Origin: Narthecium ossifragum
Lineage: Eukaryota > Streptophyta > Magnoliopsida > Dioscoreales > Nartheciaceae
DNA: 64,000 bases
Assembly (NCBI GenBank): GCA_963920575.1
Contig: OY986964.1
Span: 15,675,460-15,739,459 of the forward strand
Reading direction: 5' to 3'
Positions 34,332-45,156 of the stretch are shown here, piece by piece. The number at the start of each line of letters is the position of its first letter. Positions within the stretch are counted from its first letter, which is position 1. Under the pieces are notes generated by a model. The model searched no databases and was not told where the DNA came from. It worked only from the letters and a program-made list of their open reading frames with translations. A program made the translations under genes and the position numbers.

Positions 34332-35147
34332 CACCCCTCAACCAGCTTATTGCTAGTCTCTAGCAATTTAAACGAATAAAAATACAATTAAACACACCAA
34401 CGGCCTAAGGCTGTAGACTTGCATGATAAGAGTTCTACCTTTTCAGCTCAATAGGGTTCTATATAGTACAGAGTACGGAAACTTCTTATACTCATACATT
34501 TACTACAAACACATGAAGTTAACTTCTACACTTCAAACATACTAATCACCATCCAGACGAACACATGTGACGTGACAAAGAAAAGTTACATACAGAAGCA
34601 ACATCTACCCATCATTAATCCAAACACACCACTATCTTCCGGACTAATCATCCAACCCTCGCTTTTAAACTACAGCATGTTTTTTCTTTCTTTCTTTCTT
34701 TGTTTTTTTTTTGAACTATCAGACACTTTGCCTTTTTACACGAGCACTCTCCGCTTCTTGAGGCGCAGAGACCCGAATACTTAGCAAAACACTGAATAGT
34801 TTTTTTTAGGTATCAGTGGTTCTACCTTTTTATGTGAGCTCTCTGCTTCCTGAGGCAAGAACCCCAGGTTACTCAGTAGATCACTTAATAGTCACTTAGG
34901 CATAGCTTGATCAAGCTCCATATTTTTTTTTCTGTATGCAAAACTCATCATACTAGCTAAAGTTGAAATCATGGTCCAACTTAACAATAGCATGCTCATT
35001 CCTCTGGTGAGTATAATTGTCACTGCACATAAAGTGTTCGTGTGTGAACTACATGATGTTCTACCTTCAAGTTATCACACATGCAATCAATGTATAGGTC
35101 ATGTGAAAGCAACATGTATAATAAGCATAAAAATTTCAGCTCATGCA
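34332..35147 (-). other. M2 3' internal region (non-coding), next to its LTR before K inserted
   Basis: It is collinear with 59916-60740 of M4: a C-rich tract (minus-strand polypurine tract) with AGCTTATTGCTAGTCTCTAGCAA, then the direct repeats listed separately, then CATAAAGTGTTCGTGTGTGAA. It stops at about 35147, where sequence from the middle of an LTR follows. Everything from here through the whole M2 coding region to the U5 of the other LTR has been deleted. Confidence 0.7.
34722..34890 (-). repeat. Direct repeat in M-type 3' region
   Basis: Two diverged copies of about 75 bp with the core CTTTTTA(C/T)..GAGC..CTC.GCTTC.TGAGGC followed by a '(G)GTTACTCAGTAGATCAC'-like tail. The same repeat occurs at 37163-37240 and 37638-37780 in M3 and at 60300-60470 in M4. 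Confidence 0.6.
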
Positions 35148-36226
35148 CATAGCTAAGTGTCAATCAAGAATCCATTAAGCTCTGAAAAACGATTATGAAC
35201 CAAGAATTGTCTTAGCATGAACCCGGCTTCGACATAAACTCATTTATTCATAGATCCTGTAAGATTAGGGAATGAACCCTCGCCCAAACTCACATAAAAC
35301 AATCTACAATACTTCTTTTGGTCTGATAAAGGTATTTAAGATCTCAGTTGTAATAATGAATGAAACAAGAAATATAGACTGATTAAATAACCATGATTCA
35401 ATAGCATAGAATGATTCTGTTAGACAACATCAGTACCTTAGAAAACAAAACTAGCAACTCATGTTCATCATGAGGACGACAAAAGTGTTCAAGGAAAAAT
35501 AAAGAAAGAATGACGAAGAAAACAAAACCCTAACGTAGTTTCCTCTCATCCAGATCCTCCAGAAAAGTTCTCCTGGAAGTCTTCTAAAAAACCTATTTTT
35601 GATAACCCTAAGTATCCTATTTATAGGCGTAAACTCGGGTTAGATCCGGATCCGTTATACGCTCGCAGCTGATGTGGCGGTCGACCGTGATACCTGACGG
35701 TCGCCCGTCAACTGCACAAATTTATTTGGATGAGCGGCGGTCGATCTTCGCATCGACCCTGAGAACGTTTTTACTTGACAGAGGCTTACGATCGATCTCG
35801 CGGTCGATGCGACGGTCGACTGTGAGTATTTTGAGCTTGACGGTCGATCTCACGGATGATTTCAGGGTCGATCGTCACTATTCATTCAACACTGTACCAT
35901 TGGTACTAAACGTATTGTAACATCCTCTAGGAAACTCGGAATCACGAACTGTAAAATTCTCCAGAAACAAGACTGCAAGAGATTTCCAATCATATAAGGC
36001 ACATCTGGTTCTTCATGAGTAGGTATAGTTTAATCTTCCAAGTTGACCCATGTAATATGAATCAGCTTCTTTGCTCTTTCAATTCCAATTTCCTGTATTT
36101 TTAAACCAATCTTTGTGAAACAACATATAAGTGTAAAAATAGTACTAAAGAGGTTGATTAAGGGTGATAATCTAGCAATTAATATGGTTATAAGACTCTT
36201 CAGAATGCACTTTCATGCACTCATCA
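35148..36226 (-). repeat. M2 5' LTR, truncated
   Basis: Homologous to 18890-19929, ending TGCACTCATCA at 36226. About 360 bp at the U5 side are missing. It carries GGTCGACC-type palindromes at about 35677-35880, as does the M2 3' LTR, which supports the pairing. It abuts M1 pol sequence at 36227. Confidence 0.75.
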
Positions 36227-37046
36227 CCTACTGGCTATCAGAAATTGGGTAAATAATACATGCATCAAGAAGTTCCACCTTTCTTTCTTCACCACTTCTT
36301 TCATATTAGGATTAAGGTGACGTTGCATTTCCCTAACAGTTTTATATTCTTCCTCAAGATGAATCTTATGGATGCAAATTGAAGGATCATTACCTTTCAA
36401 ATCAACCACTAACCATCTTATATCTTTCCTATGATGTTTCAGATCCTCTATAAGTTGACTCTGTTGATCGCTTGAAAGTGAAGAAGAGATAATAACGCGA
36501 AGAGAGGAATCTTATCCTAAAAAAACATATTTTAGCGTTTTAGGCAATAGTTTCAATTCTAAATCAGGTGGAGCTTCCATTGAAGAAGGTGCAGGAATAG
36601 AGGAGAGCGGTGGAAGGGGTTCAACCATCCAAGAACAAGTTTCAATCTCCGTAGTGTCCTGACCGACTGATCGACCGTCTGGCCGATTGATCGGGGTATT
36701 CGTTATGTGTGTTATAATGTCATCTTTCGATTGTGCAATTTCTAACGTAACAACATCATCATTATCAGAGTCATAATCATGCAAAATATAAGATAATTAA
36801 TCAGAAGTCACGGAATGTAATTTATCATCAATAAATTCAGTCAAAGTATCAACATTATAACATTCATCATGATGCTCAAGTAAACATGCAGTTTTGGAAG
36901 TTTACAATTTAACATGCATATGTCCAAAAGAAACATCCATAACACCAGTTCGGCAATTTATACAGGCATTACCAGTGGCCAAAAAGGGGCGTCCTAAGAT
37001 AATAGGTACAATTCTTTTACAGTGGATAGCAGGCTCCGTATCCTAA
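36227..37046 (-). pseudogene. M1 remnant: protease end, linker, start of RT
   Basis: Minus strand. From 37046 leftwards: a protease remnant (plus-strand GGGGCGTCCTAAGATAATAGGTA corresponds to the ILGRP motif), an acidic linker, LKLLPKTLKYVFLG, then DLKGNDPSICIHKI and LNPNMKEVVKKE of the RT N-terminal region. It ends at the M2 LTR. The next residues of the same domain are on the other side of M2 at 18527. Stops and small indels are frequent. At 36661-36700 the linker is encoded by a facing pair of GATCG palindromes like those of the LTR arrays. Confidence 0.7.
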
Positions 37047-38400
37047 GCAACTTCTATCCACCATTAGTCTAAACACATTATTGTCTTTCTGACCAATCAT
37101 TCAACCCTCGCACTTTAAATACAACATGCCTTTTATTTTCTTCCTTTTTCAAACTATCAGACACTTTTCCTTTTTACGCGAGCACTCTCCGCTTCTTCAG
37201 GCGCAGAGACCCGATTACTTAGCAAAACACTTAATAATTTTTTTATTTTTTATCAGTGATTATACCTTTTGTAACGCCCCGGCCCTCCACTGGGCCCCGG
37301 CCCGCGGGCTCCTGGTCCGACCAGGATCCACCCGAGGACTTCCCTTTTGGCTCACCGCAGCCGATCGATCGATAAACCCACCGATCGATCGGACTTCCCG
37401 GGAGGTCACCCCTCCCAAACCTACTCCAGCCCAAGCACGCTTAACACTGGAGTTTTTCTGCGGTTCATTGCCATCACGGCTTTAAAACGCGTTGTGTCTA
37501 TTAAGGGCTTACTATATACTTATATCGAACCCCGGTTCATACCCAGGCGTTGTGGGATTGCTTACCCGGCTACCCGACTCAGCCCCGCCCTCCAGGCGCA
37601 GGCATCTTGTCCCACGGTAGACCCAGCGGGCCTCACACCTTTTTACATGAGCTCCCCGCTTCTTGAGGCAAGAACACCTGGTTACTTGGTAGATCACCTT
37701 TTTATATATGTAAGTGGTTCTACCTTTTTACACGAGCTTCTCGCTTCCTGAGGCAAGAACACCTGGTTACTCAGTAGATCACTTTTTTTCGATACTCAAC
37801 ATACTAGTTAAAGTTGAAATCATGGTCCAAGTTAACAATAGCATGCTCATTTCTCTGGTAAGTATAATTACCACTGCACATAAAGTGTTCATTTGTGAAT
37901 CACATGATATTCTACCTTCAAATTATCACATATGCAATCAATGTATAGGCAATCCATGTGAAAGCAACATGTATAATAAGCATAAAAATTTCATCTCATG
38001 TACAATTTCTAGCAACATGCTCAATTCAACACTATTAAACCCACAAAGTAGCATGCATAAGATGATGCATGCCTACACCCCCCAACCTGAAATTCACATT
38101 GTCCTTAATGTGTGCTAAGTATGGCAAGAGAATAAAACAGGGTGCGGGTTTAAATTTAAAATAGGATAGATAAGAATTATAAACTTAAATAGGAGCGAGG
38201 CCACTTGACAACATAGCTGAAATCTTGCTTAAGGTTCCTCATGGTAGCCAAATTTCTCATCTGCAAAATAGTGCTTGAATTTCTCAAGCAAGGCAGTCAG
38301 TGGTTTAATCATCCTAAACAAATAACATAACAAACAAAAGCAAATGAGAACGAAAACAAACAAACTAAAACAACCTAACCTAATAAAAAGGGGAAATGAT
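37047..38400 (-). other. M3 3' internal non-coding region, interrupted by a TRIM LTR
   Basis: Collinear with 60175-60960 of M4. It includes the CTTTTTAC..GAGC direct repeats and the ACACCCCCCAACCTGAAA...ACATTGTCC block at 38074-38110 (minus strand GGACAATGT...TTTCAGGTTGGGGGG). The outer part and the M3 3' LTR are missing; at 37046/37047 it joins M1 directly, indicating a deletion. I found no AGGCAA hairpin here. Confidence 0.65.
37270..37637 (-). mobile_element. TRIM solo LTR, TSD CCTTT
   Basis: 368 bp, TGTAACGCCCCGG...GGGCCTCACA on the plus strand, with TSDs CCTTT at 37265-37269 and 37638-37642. It is closely related to the array at 30578-31467. At 37362-37393 it carries a CCGATCGATCG/CCGATCGATCGG pair in place of the sequence found in the array copies. 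Confidence 0.88.
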
Positions 38401-38414
38401 AGATAGTAGAAAGC

Positions 38415-39873
38415 TCATCCCTCGTAGTCTACGAGAGGAACATGATGCTCATCATTCGCCGCCTTCTCTGGAATAGCCTTCAGTCGCTGTTCATTGACTT
38501 CGAACAACCTCCCATCCTTCGGGTCTTCAATCTCCACAGCCCCATTCTCAAATATTCTGTTAACGTTAAAGGGGCCGGTCCATTGTGATTGTAGGTTCCT
38601 AGGATGTAGGTGCAACCGAGCATCATACAGGTAGACTTGTTGCCCTTCTTGAAACGTTTTCCTAAGGATCCGCTTGTCGTGGTAGGCCTTTGTTTTTGCC
38701 TTGAATATCCTGGAACTGTCATAAACATCATTCCTGAGTTCCTCCAGCTCAGACAACTAGAGTTTTCGTTCCTGACCTACAACATTCAAAGTAAGATTTA
38801 GGGACTTAATAGCCCAATTTGCCTTATGTTCTAATTCTACAGGAAGATGACATGGTTTTCCATAAACTAGGCGAAACAACGACATCCCCAGGGTAGTCTT
38901 CTAGGCGGTGTGATAGACCCACAATGCATCTGATAGCCTCAAGGACCAGTCTTTTCTGTTTGGGCTCACTGTCTTTTCCATGATTTGTTTTATCTCCTTA
39001 TTGGCTAATTCAGCTTGGCCATTCGTTTGAGGATGATAAGCTGTGGAAACCTTATGTGTGACTCCATACCTGCGCATCAAAGCCTCCAAAGAACGGTTAA
39101 AAAAATGCGATCCTTGGTCACTAATAATAACCCTAAGAGTACCAAATCTAGACAAAACATGCTCTTTAAGAAACTTGATGACAGTGGAATGATCATTGTT
39201 CCTACATGCAACGGCTTCTACCCACTTAGAAACATATTCAACAGCTAACAAGATATATAAACGCCCAAAAGAAGAAGGAAAATGTCCTATAAAATCTATA
39301 CACTGGCAATAAAAAAATTCTACAGCTTGAATGGGGTTCAAAGGCATCATATGACGTCTAGATAAAGCTCCTAACGTTAGGCATCTATCACAGGATCTGC
39401 AGAAAATATTAACATCACGAAACATAGTAGGCCAGTAAAAACCACATTGAAGAATTTTAACAGCAGTCTTTTTCATCGAAAAATGGCCTCCACATGCATA
39501 AGAGTGACAGAATGTAATGATGCTTTCTATTTCACAGTCAGGGACACAACGGCGCATAATCTGGTCAGGACAATACTTAAACAGACATTGATCATTCCAA
39601 TAAAATTTCTTTACCTCAACAAAAAATCTACGCTTACCTTGCGCACTCCAAAAGGAAGGGATCTCACATGTCACGAAGTAATTAAGATTGTGCGGATACC
39701 AGAGCAGCTGTGTAACTGAAAAGAGTTGCTCATTAGGGAAGTCATCCATGATTAGTGGCTCATTTTCCACTACTTCCACCATTAATCTTGACAGGTGATC
39801 AACAACAACGTTCTCCACACCCTTCTTGTCTTTGATGGAGATATCGAATTCCTGCAAGATCAATATCCAACAA
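38415..39873 (-). pseudogene. M3 integrase (minus strand)
   Basis: Read from 39873 leftwards: the end of RNase H/connection (EFDISIKDKKG, DHLSRL), the finger [11 protein letters not shown]...CRSCDRC, then the core CIDFIGHFP, SDQGSHFF and AYHPQTNGQAELANKE, and the C-terminal part with LQSQWTGPFNV ending at 38415. In-frame stops lie near 38900 and 38757. The DDE residues and finger Cys are present. The MITE at 39874-40804 separates it from RNase H. Confidence 0.8.
39864..39873 (+). repeat. Left TSD of the MITE
   Basis: TATCCAACAA, repeated exactly at 40805-40814. Confidence 0.9.
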
Positions 39874-40804
39874 GGGGTTTTTACATTTTGATACCCTGTA
39901 GTTTAGTGTAATGACAGTTTACTACCCTATAGTTTTAAAAATTTTATTTACTACCTTACATTTTATGTGACGGCGTGATTTAGGGCCAGCCCCTAGACGG
40001 AGTTATCTATCTGGAGGGAAAACCGCTCACGTGTCATGCATTTTGCATTTTGATACCCTGTAGTTTAGTGTAATGGCAGTTTACTACCGTAAAGTTTGAA
40101 AAATGTACTTTACTACCCTATATTTTATGCGACGACAAGATTTAGGGTTTGAGCCCAGACGACGTTATCTCCCTTGATGGAAAACCGCTCACGTGCCAAT
40201 TACGTGAGCGTCACTTCAGCCGTCTAGCTCAAAATGCAGCCTTCAAACTTCACGATCGATCCACGCACCCACCGTCATATTCACCGTCAGCTTCTGTGAG
40301 GAAATGATGCATCTAAGGTCAATCCATGTATCGCATGTCGTTTCAGCCGTCTAGCTCAAAATGCAGCTTTCAAACTTCATGGTCGATTCCACGCATCCAC
40401 CATCGCATTGACCGCCAGCCTCTATGAGGAAATGATGCATCCATGGTCGATCCATTCATGTACCATCGCTTCAGCCGTCTTGCTCAAAATGCAGCTTTCA
40501 AACTTCACGATAACGCCGTTTGGGCTCAAACTCTAAATCGCGCCGTCACAAAAAATGTAGGGTAGTAAAGTGCATTTTTCAAACTATAGGGTAGTAAACT
40601 GCCATTACACTAAACTACAGGGTATCAAAATGCAAAATGCTTGACACGTGAGCGGTTTTCCGTCAAGAGAGATAACGCCGTCTAGGGGTAGGCCCTAAAT
40701 CGCGCCGTTATATAAAATATAAGGTAGTAAACAAAATTTTTAAAACTATAGGGTAGTAAACTGTCATTACACTAAATTACAGGGTATCAAAATATAAAAA
40801 CCCC
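39874..40804. mobile_element. Mutator-like MITE with long inverted arms, 10-bp TSD
   Basis: 931 bp, starting GGGGTTTTTACATTTTG and ending CAAAATATAAAAACCCC, with a perfect 10-bp TSD TATCCAACAA. Each arm of nearly 300 bp holds two diverged copies of a roughly 160-bp unit containing TGATACCCTGTAGTTTAGTG and ...CCGCTCACGTG. The centre holds a separate tandem repeat. It encodes no protein. Long inverted ends and a TSD of 9-11 bp fit Mutator-like elements; the activating transposase is not in this window. Confidence 0.88.
40213..40512 (+). repeat. Central tandem repeat of the MITE
   Basis: About two and a half copies of a unit near 120 bp that starts TTCAGCCGTCTAGCTCAAAATG, seen near 40214, 40342 and 40468. 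The unit includes GAGGAAATGATGCAT. Confidence 0.75.
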
Positions 40805-41302
40805 TATCCAACAAATTAGGCGCGCTTTAGCATCCTTCTTGGTAAGAAGGTATTTAAGCACAGCATGATCAGTGAAAATAGTGATAGGAGAACCACTCAA
40901 ATAAGCACGAAACTTGTCTAATGCAAAGACTATCGCTAACAGTTCTTTTTTAGTAGTAGAGTAGTTTATCTGTGCACTATTCAAGGATCTGCTAGGATAA
41001 TGAATAACATGTGGTTTCCCATCTTTTCGCTGCCCTAATACCGCTCCTACAGCAAAATCACTAGCATCAAACATCAATTCAAAAGGAAGGCTCCAATCAG
41101 GTGGCTGTACAATCGGTGCAAAAGTCAGTTTATCAATCAAGGCCTGAAAAGCGTTCTGACAATCAGCAGTCCGCTCAAAAGGGTTGTCCTTTATCAAAAG
41201 ATTACACAAAGGTTGAGAAATAGCAGAAAAGTTTTGAATGAATCTGCTATAAAAACCAGCATGCCCTAGAAGGGATCTAACATCTTTAACAGTCTTTGGC
41301 AT
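40805..41302 (-). pseudogene. M3 RNase H (minus strand)
   Basis: From 41302 leftwards: DVRSLLGHAGFYSRFIQ, then LMFDASDFAVGAVLG, STTKKELLAIVFALDKF, IFTDHAVLKYLL. The frame is open and the first RNase H Asp is present. The MITE interrupts it just after KARLI. Confidence 0.82.
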
Positions 41303-41998
41303 AGGAAGGTTTGAGATGAGATCGATTACGGGTGGCCGGATTCAGTTTTCTATAGTCTATACACATGCGCCATCCTATCACCAATTTAGTGGGGACAAAG
41401 TCTCCATTTTCATTCTCACCAACGATGACACCAGATTTTTTAGGCACAACCTGAGTAGGGCTTACTCACTTGCTATCAGCAATGGGATAGATGATTCATG
41501 TATCTAACAATTTTAATACTTCAGTTTTTACTACCTCCTTCATTGTAGGGTTCAACCTACGCTATGGATCCCTACGAGGTACAAGCCCCTGTTCAAGATT
41601 AATCTTATGGGAACATATCAAAGGACTAATACCTTTCAGATCTGCAATACTCCAACCAATAGCTGATTTATTTTCATTTAAAACACTAAGTAATTGCTCA
41701 CCTTACTCTGCAGTTAATGCTGAACAAAAAATAACTGGTATGTATTACCTGGACCAAGGTAGGCGTGCTTTAAACCCTGAGGAAGCGGCTTCAGGCCCAG
41801 CTTGGGTGGTGCCACTGTTGATGGCGTTGATGGCTATCCTCTTTGTAGCAATTCTTCAAACTTTGGATGCCATGGACATGCCAAAGAATAATGATCCAAA
41901 TTTTTGCACATACCATCAACATGAACATTTTAATCCAAATCTAATTCAAGAGAATTAATTTCAGTTGCAGCAAACTCCTCTTCAGTGAGTGAATCAAT
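41303..41998 (-). pseudogene. M3 linker and RT N-terminal part, palm deleted
   Basis: Minus strand, with several stops. It holds DLKGISPLICSHKI, RRLNPTMKEVV, VVPKKSG and [12 protein letters not shown]. Near 41333 the sequence jumps directly to the segment just before RNase H (…NLPMPKTV). About 460 bp are missing compared with A1, including the whole palm with the catalytic aspartate pair. It cannot encode a working RT. Confidence 0.75.
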
Positions 41999-42478
41999 CT
42001 AGTCAGTCTGATGGCATTCATCATCCTCATCAGGCTGCTTAGCAACATTAAAAACATTAATTTTTGAAGTCATATTCCCAAAAGTTAATTTTATTAAGCC
42101 ATTATTGCAATTAATTATAGCATTAACAGTAGCAAGAAACAGTCTACCTAAAATAATGGGAATCCTAGAATCAGTAGTTACTACAGCCTGAGTATTTAGG
42201 ACTAAGAAATCAACAGGATAATAAAATTTATCTATTTGAACAAGCACATCCTCTAGTACTCCTCGTGGAGTCTTCGTGGATCTATCTGCCAGTTGCAGAA
42301 CCACGGATGTTGACTTAATTTGTCCTAAACATAGTTGCAAGTACACAGAATATGGCATTAAATTGACACTTGCACCAAGATCTAATAAAGCTTCTCCTAC
42401 TTCATACTCTCCAATGAAACAAGACACAGTCGGACAACTATGATTCTTATATTTAGGAGGAATCGTATGTTGAAGCAA
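41999..42478 (-). pseudogene. M3 protease (minus strand)
   Basis: An open frame of about 160 codons: EALLDLGASVNLMPYSVYLQL with the DLGAS active-site motif, LQLADRS, GVLEDVLVQIDKF, RIPIILGRLFL. Closely related to the protease of M4 and A1. It is separated from Gag by a degenerate stretch at 42479-42574. Confidence 0.78.
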
Positions 42479-43359
42479 TGCACTAACATGCTCTGTTAAA
42501 AATGCAGTTTTCTTAGCATGATGTTATCTCTTCATAGTGCATAAGTCTTTAATCACTTTAGCATATGTACGAATTTACTTAATAACATCCAAAAGAGGAA
42601 GGTTTACCTTAACCTGCCGAAGATGCTCCAAAACCTCGCTGTTGGGCTCCATAGTCAATTTAGTGGATTTCAATGCTTGAGAAAAAGGAACACATACCTT
42701 AAACTCACCTGGCATAGGGCCATTTGGATGATTGGCCTCTACATTGTTCTCCTCAATCTGGTCCTCTTCTTCAACAACAATAGGAGGTTCGGTGGGCTCT
42801 TTTAAACGACTTTTTATTGTTTTCCCGCTTCTTGTAGTTACCGCGTTCATCTCCTTCACATTGTTTTGCTCAGCTCTAGATACCTGGGTCTGTTGAGGGT
42901 GAGCTGGGAACTTCCCTCGTTCATGCACGCTCAATTAGTTGATCAGCTTCGTGATCTGGTTCTTAATCTCTTGAATATCCTCCTTTCTTACCTTGGATTC
43001 CTGCACAATCATAGATCTCAGCTCCTGCAAACTGTCATTAAATCTAGGCCTAGGAAAACCAGATGCATTATAAGGAGGGCTAGAAAAAGGCTTATTAGGT
43101 GGCTGTTGACTATGCTCATTGCTTTGTGGAGCGTTCGACTTCCAGTTGAAATTCGGATGCTCTCGCCATCCTGGATTATACGTTTACGAGTAACGGGTGT
43201 ACGATCTCCTGAATCCGCCTAGAATGTTGCAATGCTTGTCGTACATACCCTTTATCTCAACGTAAGTAGGGCAACCATCAATCTGGGGATCCACGCTCTG
43301 ACAGATCACACACGGCCCAGCCAACCTTGTAGGTTCGCTGTATGGAGAGGTTCGGGCGG
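42479..43359 (-). pseudogene. M3 Gag C-terminal part with zinc knuckle
   Basis: Minus strand. From 43359 leftwards: C-VI-C-QSVDPQIDG-C (a knuckle with the His lost and the spacing altered), then a degenerate Pro/Asn-rich stretch, AVTTRSGK, an acidic region, and VCVPFSQALK...VNLPLLDVIK. The N-terminal part of the same gag lies at 57228-58034; the two were separated by A3. Confidence 0.72.
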
Positions 43360-44969
43360 TGATGATCATGCATAATGTTATATTTTTATCCCTTAATATT
43401 TAGTCTCATGTGCTTATTTGGTACCTAAATATATTCATTATTCTTATATTTTGATTTAGGATGCAATTGAAGTCCTTAAGTTCGAAAAGAAGCTGAAAAG
43501 AGTATATAGATCAAATTTAAAGATTCCACTGTACCTACTGATGAAGAACTAGATGATGTGCCATATATGGATGGAAAGCTCTTGCAGTCTAGTTTCTGGA
43601 TAATTTTACGGTTTGTGATTCCAAGATTTCAAGAGGAAGTTACGGCAATTTTAGTACCAATGGCGCAGTCTGGATGGCAAAACAGTAAATACTCAAGAAA
43701 CAAGGATCGATCATGTTCCCTAAAAGGATTGATTCTTTTATGCAGATAGACCTGACAGAGCGCATACTTTTCAGATGATCATAGAAGGATCGATCCTCCT
43801 TTCACTCACGAATATTGAGGAAATCGCCGAGGCGAAGGATCCATCCTACTCTTTCAGTAGGATCCATCCTACTTTTTGAAGGATCCATCCTATTATCCAT
43901 CCTACTAAGAATGATCTATCATGCTTCTATCAAAGGATCGATCTTCCTCGGGCGTAACCAGAAAATGAAGATGTTGATATCAAAGGATCGATATTACACC
44001 TATGGAAGGATCGATCTTACCTTCGTCAGTGAAGAAAATTAACGGCTCAGATCTAATCCGAGGATGGGGACACTTAATGCTATAAATAGGACTTTTTGTA
44101 GGGTTTGAGGTGGGATTTCGAGATACTTTTGGCTGCTACTTTCTATTTCTTTTATATTTCTAGGGTTCTTCTTTCTTCTTGGGAGGATTGTTATTGATGG
44201 CCTTGCGTGGCTAAATCTTGAGTCTTGGTCAATGAAACTGAAACCTCGGAATCAATGAAACTGTGAGATCTAATCTATTTTGATTGTTCAGTTTATACTT
44301 GAGTATTGAATGTTCTTCTTTGATTGGATGTTCATGATTGTCTTGTCTAATTTCAAGGAAGCCTACGAGTTTCTTATTCATTGTGATCTACTGCTAGGTT
44401 GGATATCAAATCCGTAATTGTTTGATCCCACTAATCTGTGAAGCAACTGAGATCTATTGATTTACTATGTTTCAGAGATTAATAGATTTTAGGAAGAATA
44501 TTCGACTAGATTACATGCAACCGCGTGTGCTTGTGTTGTTTAGCTTCATCGATCTCCCTATGCTTAATGCTACTACTGGATTAAATTTACAGCGCGTGTC
44601 TTGGAATGTTTAGTAGTTAGGGTTGATTGGATTGCTTGATTCTAATTATCTATGAGTGAGGAGAGATTCGAATTTAATTCGAACGGTGAATATTCGAGGT
44701 ATGAACTGGTATATTATTGCATCAATGATCAGTTGTTAGATTCCGATGCTGGATGTTGACTTAGACCAAGATTTGTTTTCTTGATTCAATTCGTTTCTTC
44801 AATTTAGATTATTTCTTATTTGTTTTTTTTTTACTCAAAACCCCCCATCTTTGTTCACTAAGCACAAAAACCAGGCTAAACACTCTTCGTGGGATCGACT
44901 CGTACTCGCACTGCTACATTTATTTTAACGAGTATTGGTTTACTTTTGAGTGTCTACGACAGCACATCA
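43360..44969 (+). repeat. A3 5' LTR
   Basis: 1610 bp. The conserved U3 block starts with ATGCAATTGAAG at 43461. Palindromes of the AAGGATCGATCCTT and AGGATCCATCCT type lie at 43705-44023 and TATAAATA at 44081-44088. Confidence 0.9.
43705..44023 (+). repeat. U3 array of AGGATCGATCCT palindromes (A3 5' LTR)
   Basis: About nine copies of AGGATCGATC(C/T)T, AGGATCCATCCT or variants, in the same slot as the A1 and M2 arrays. The matching array in the 3' LTR is at about 55962-56290. Confidence 0.8.
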
Positions 44970-44974
44970 AATTT

Positions 44975-44991
44975 TGACGTCGTTGCCGGGG
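44975..44991 (+). other. Primer binding site of A3, degenerate
   Basis: TGACGTCGTTGCCGGGG: two mismatches to the tRNA-Asp complement seen in A1 and A2. Confidence 0.8.
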
Positions 44992-45156
44992 AGTGTTTCT
45001 AGTTGATTTTTGTGCTTATTGTGATCTTTATTTCATAAAAAAAAGAAGTTTTCTTCGTTTATCAATGATTTAGCGTAGGATTTTTATTTTTCTTCATCAC
45101 TCTAGACCTTTTCTTAATTTGTTTTTCTCGGTTCACCGGAATCTTCTTAACTGTTT

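Noticed and set aside
41491..41958. Plus-strand 155-codon frame in M3
   Set aside because: It is the antisense shadow of the M3 protease-RT linker, which shows clear motifs on the minus strand.
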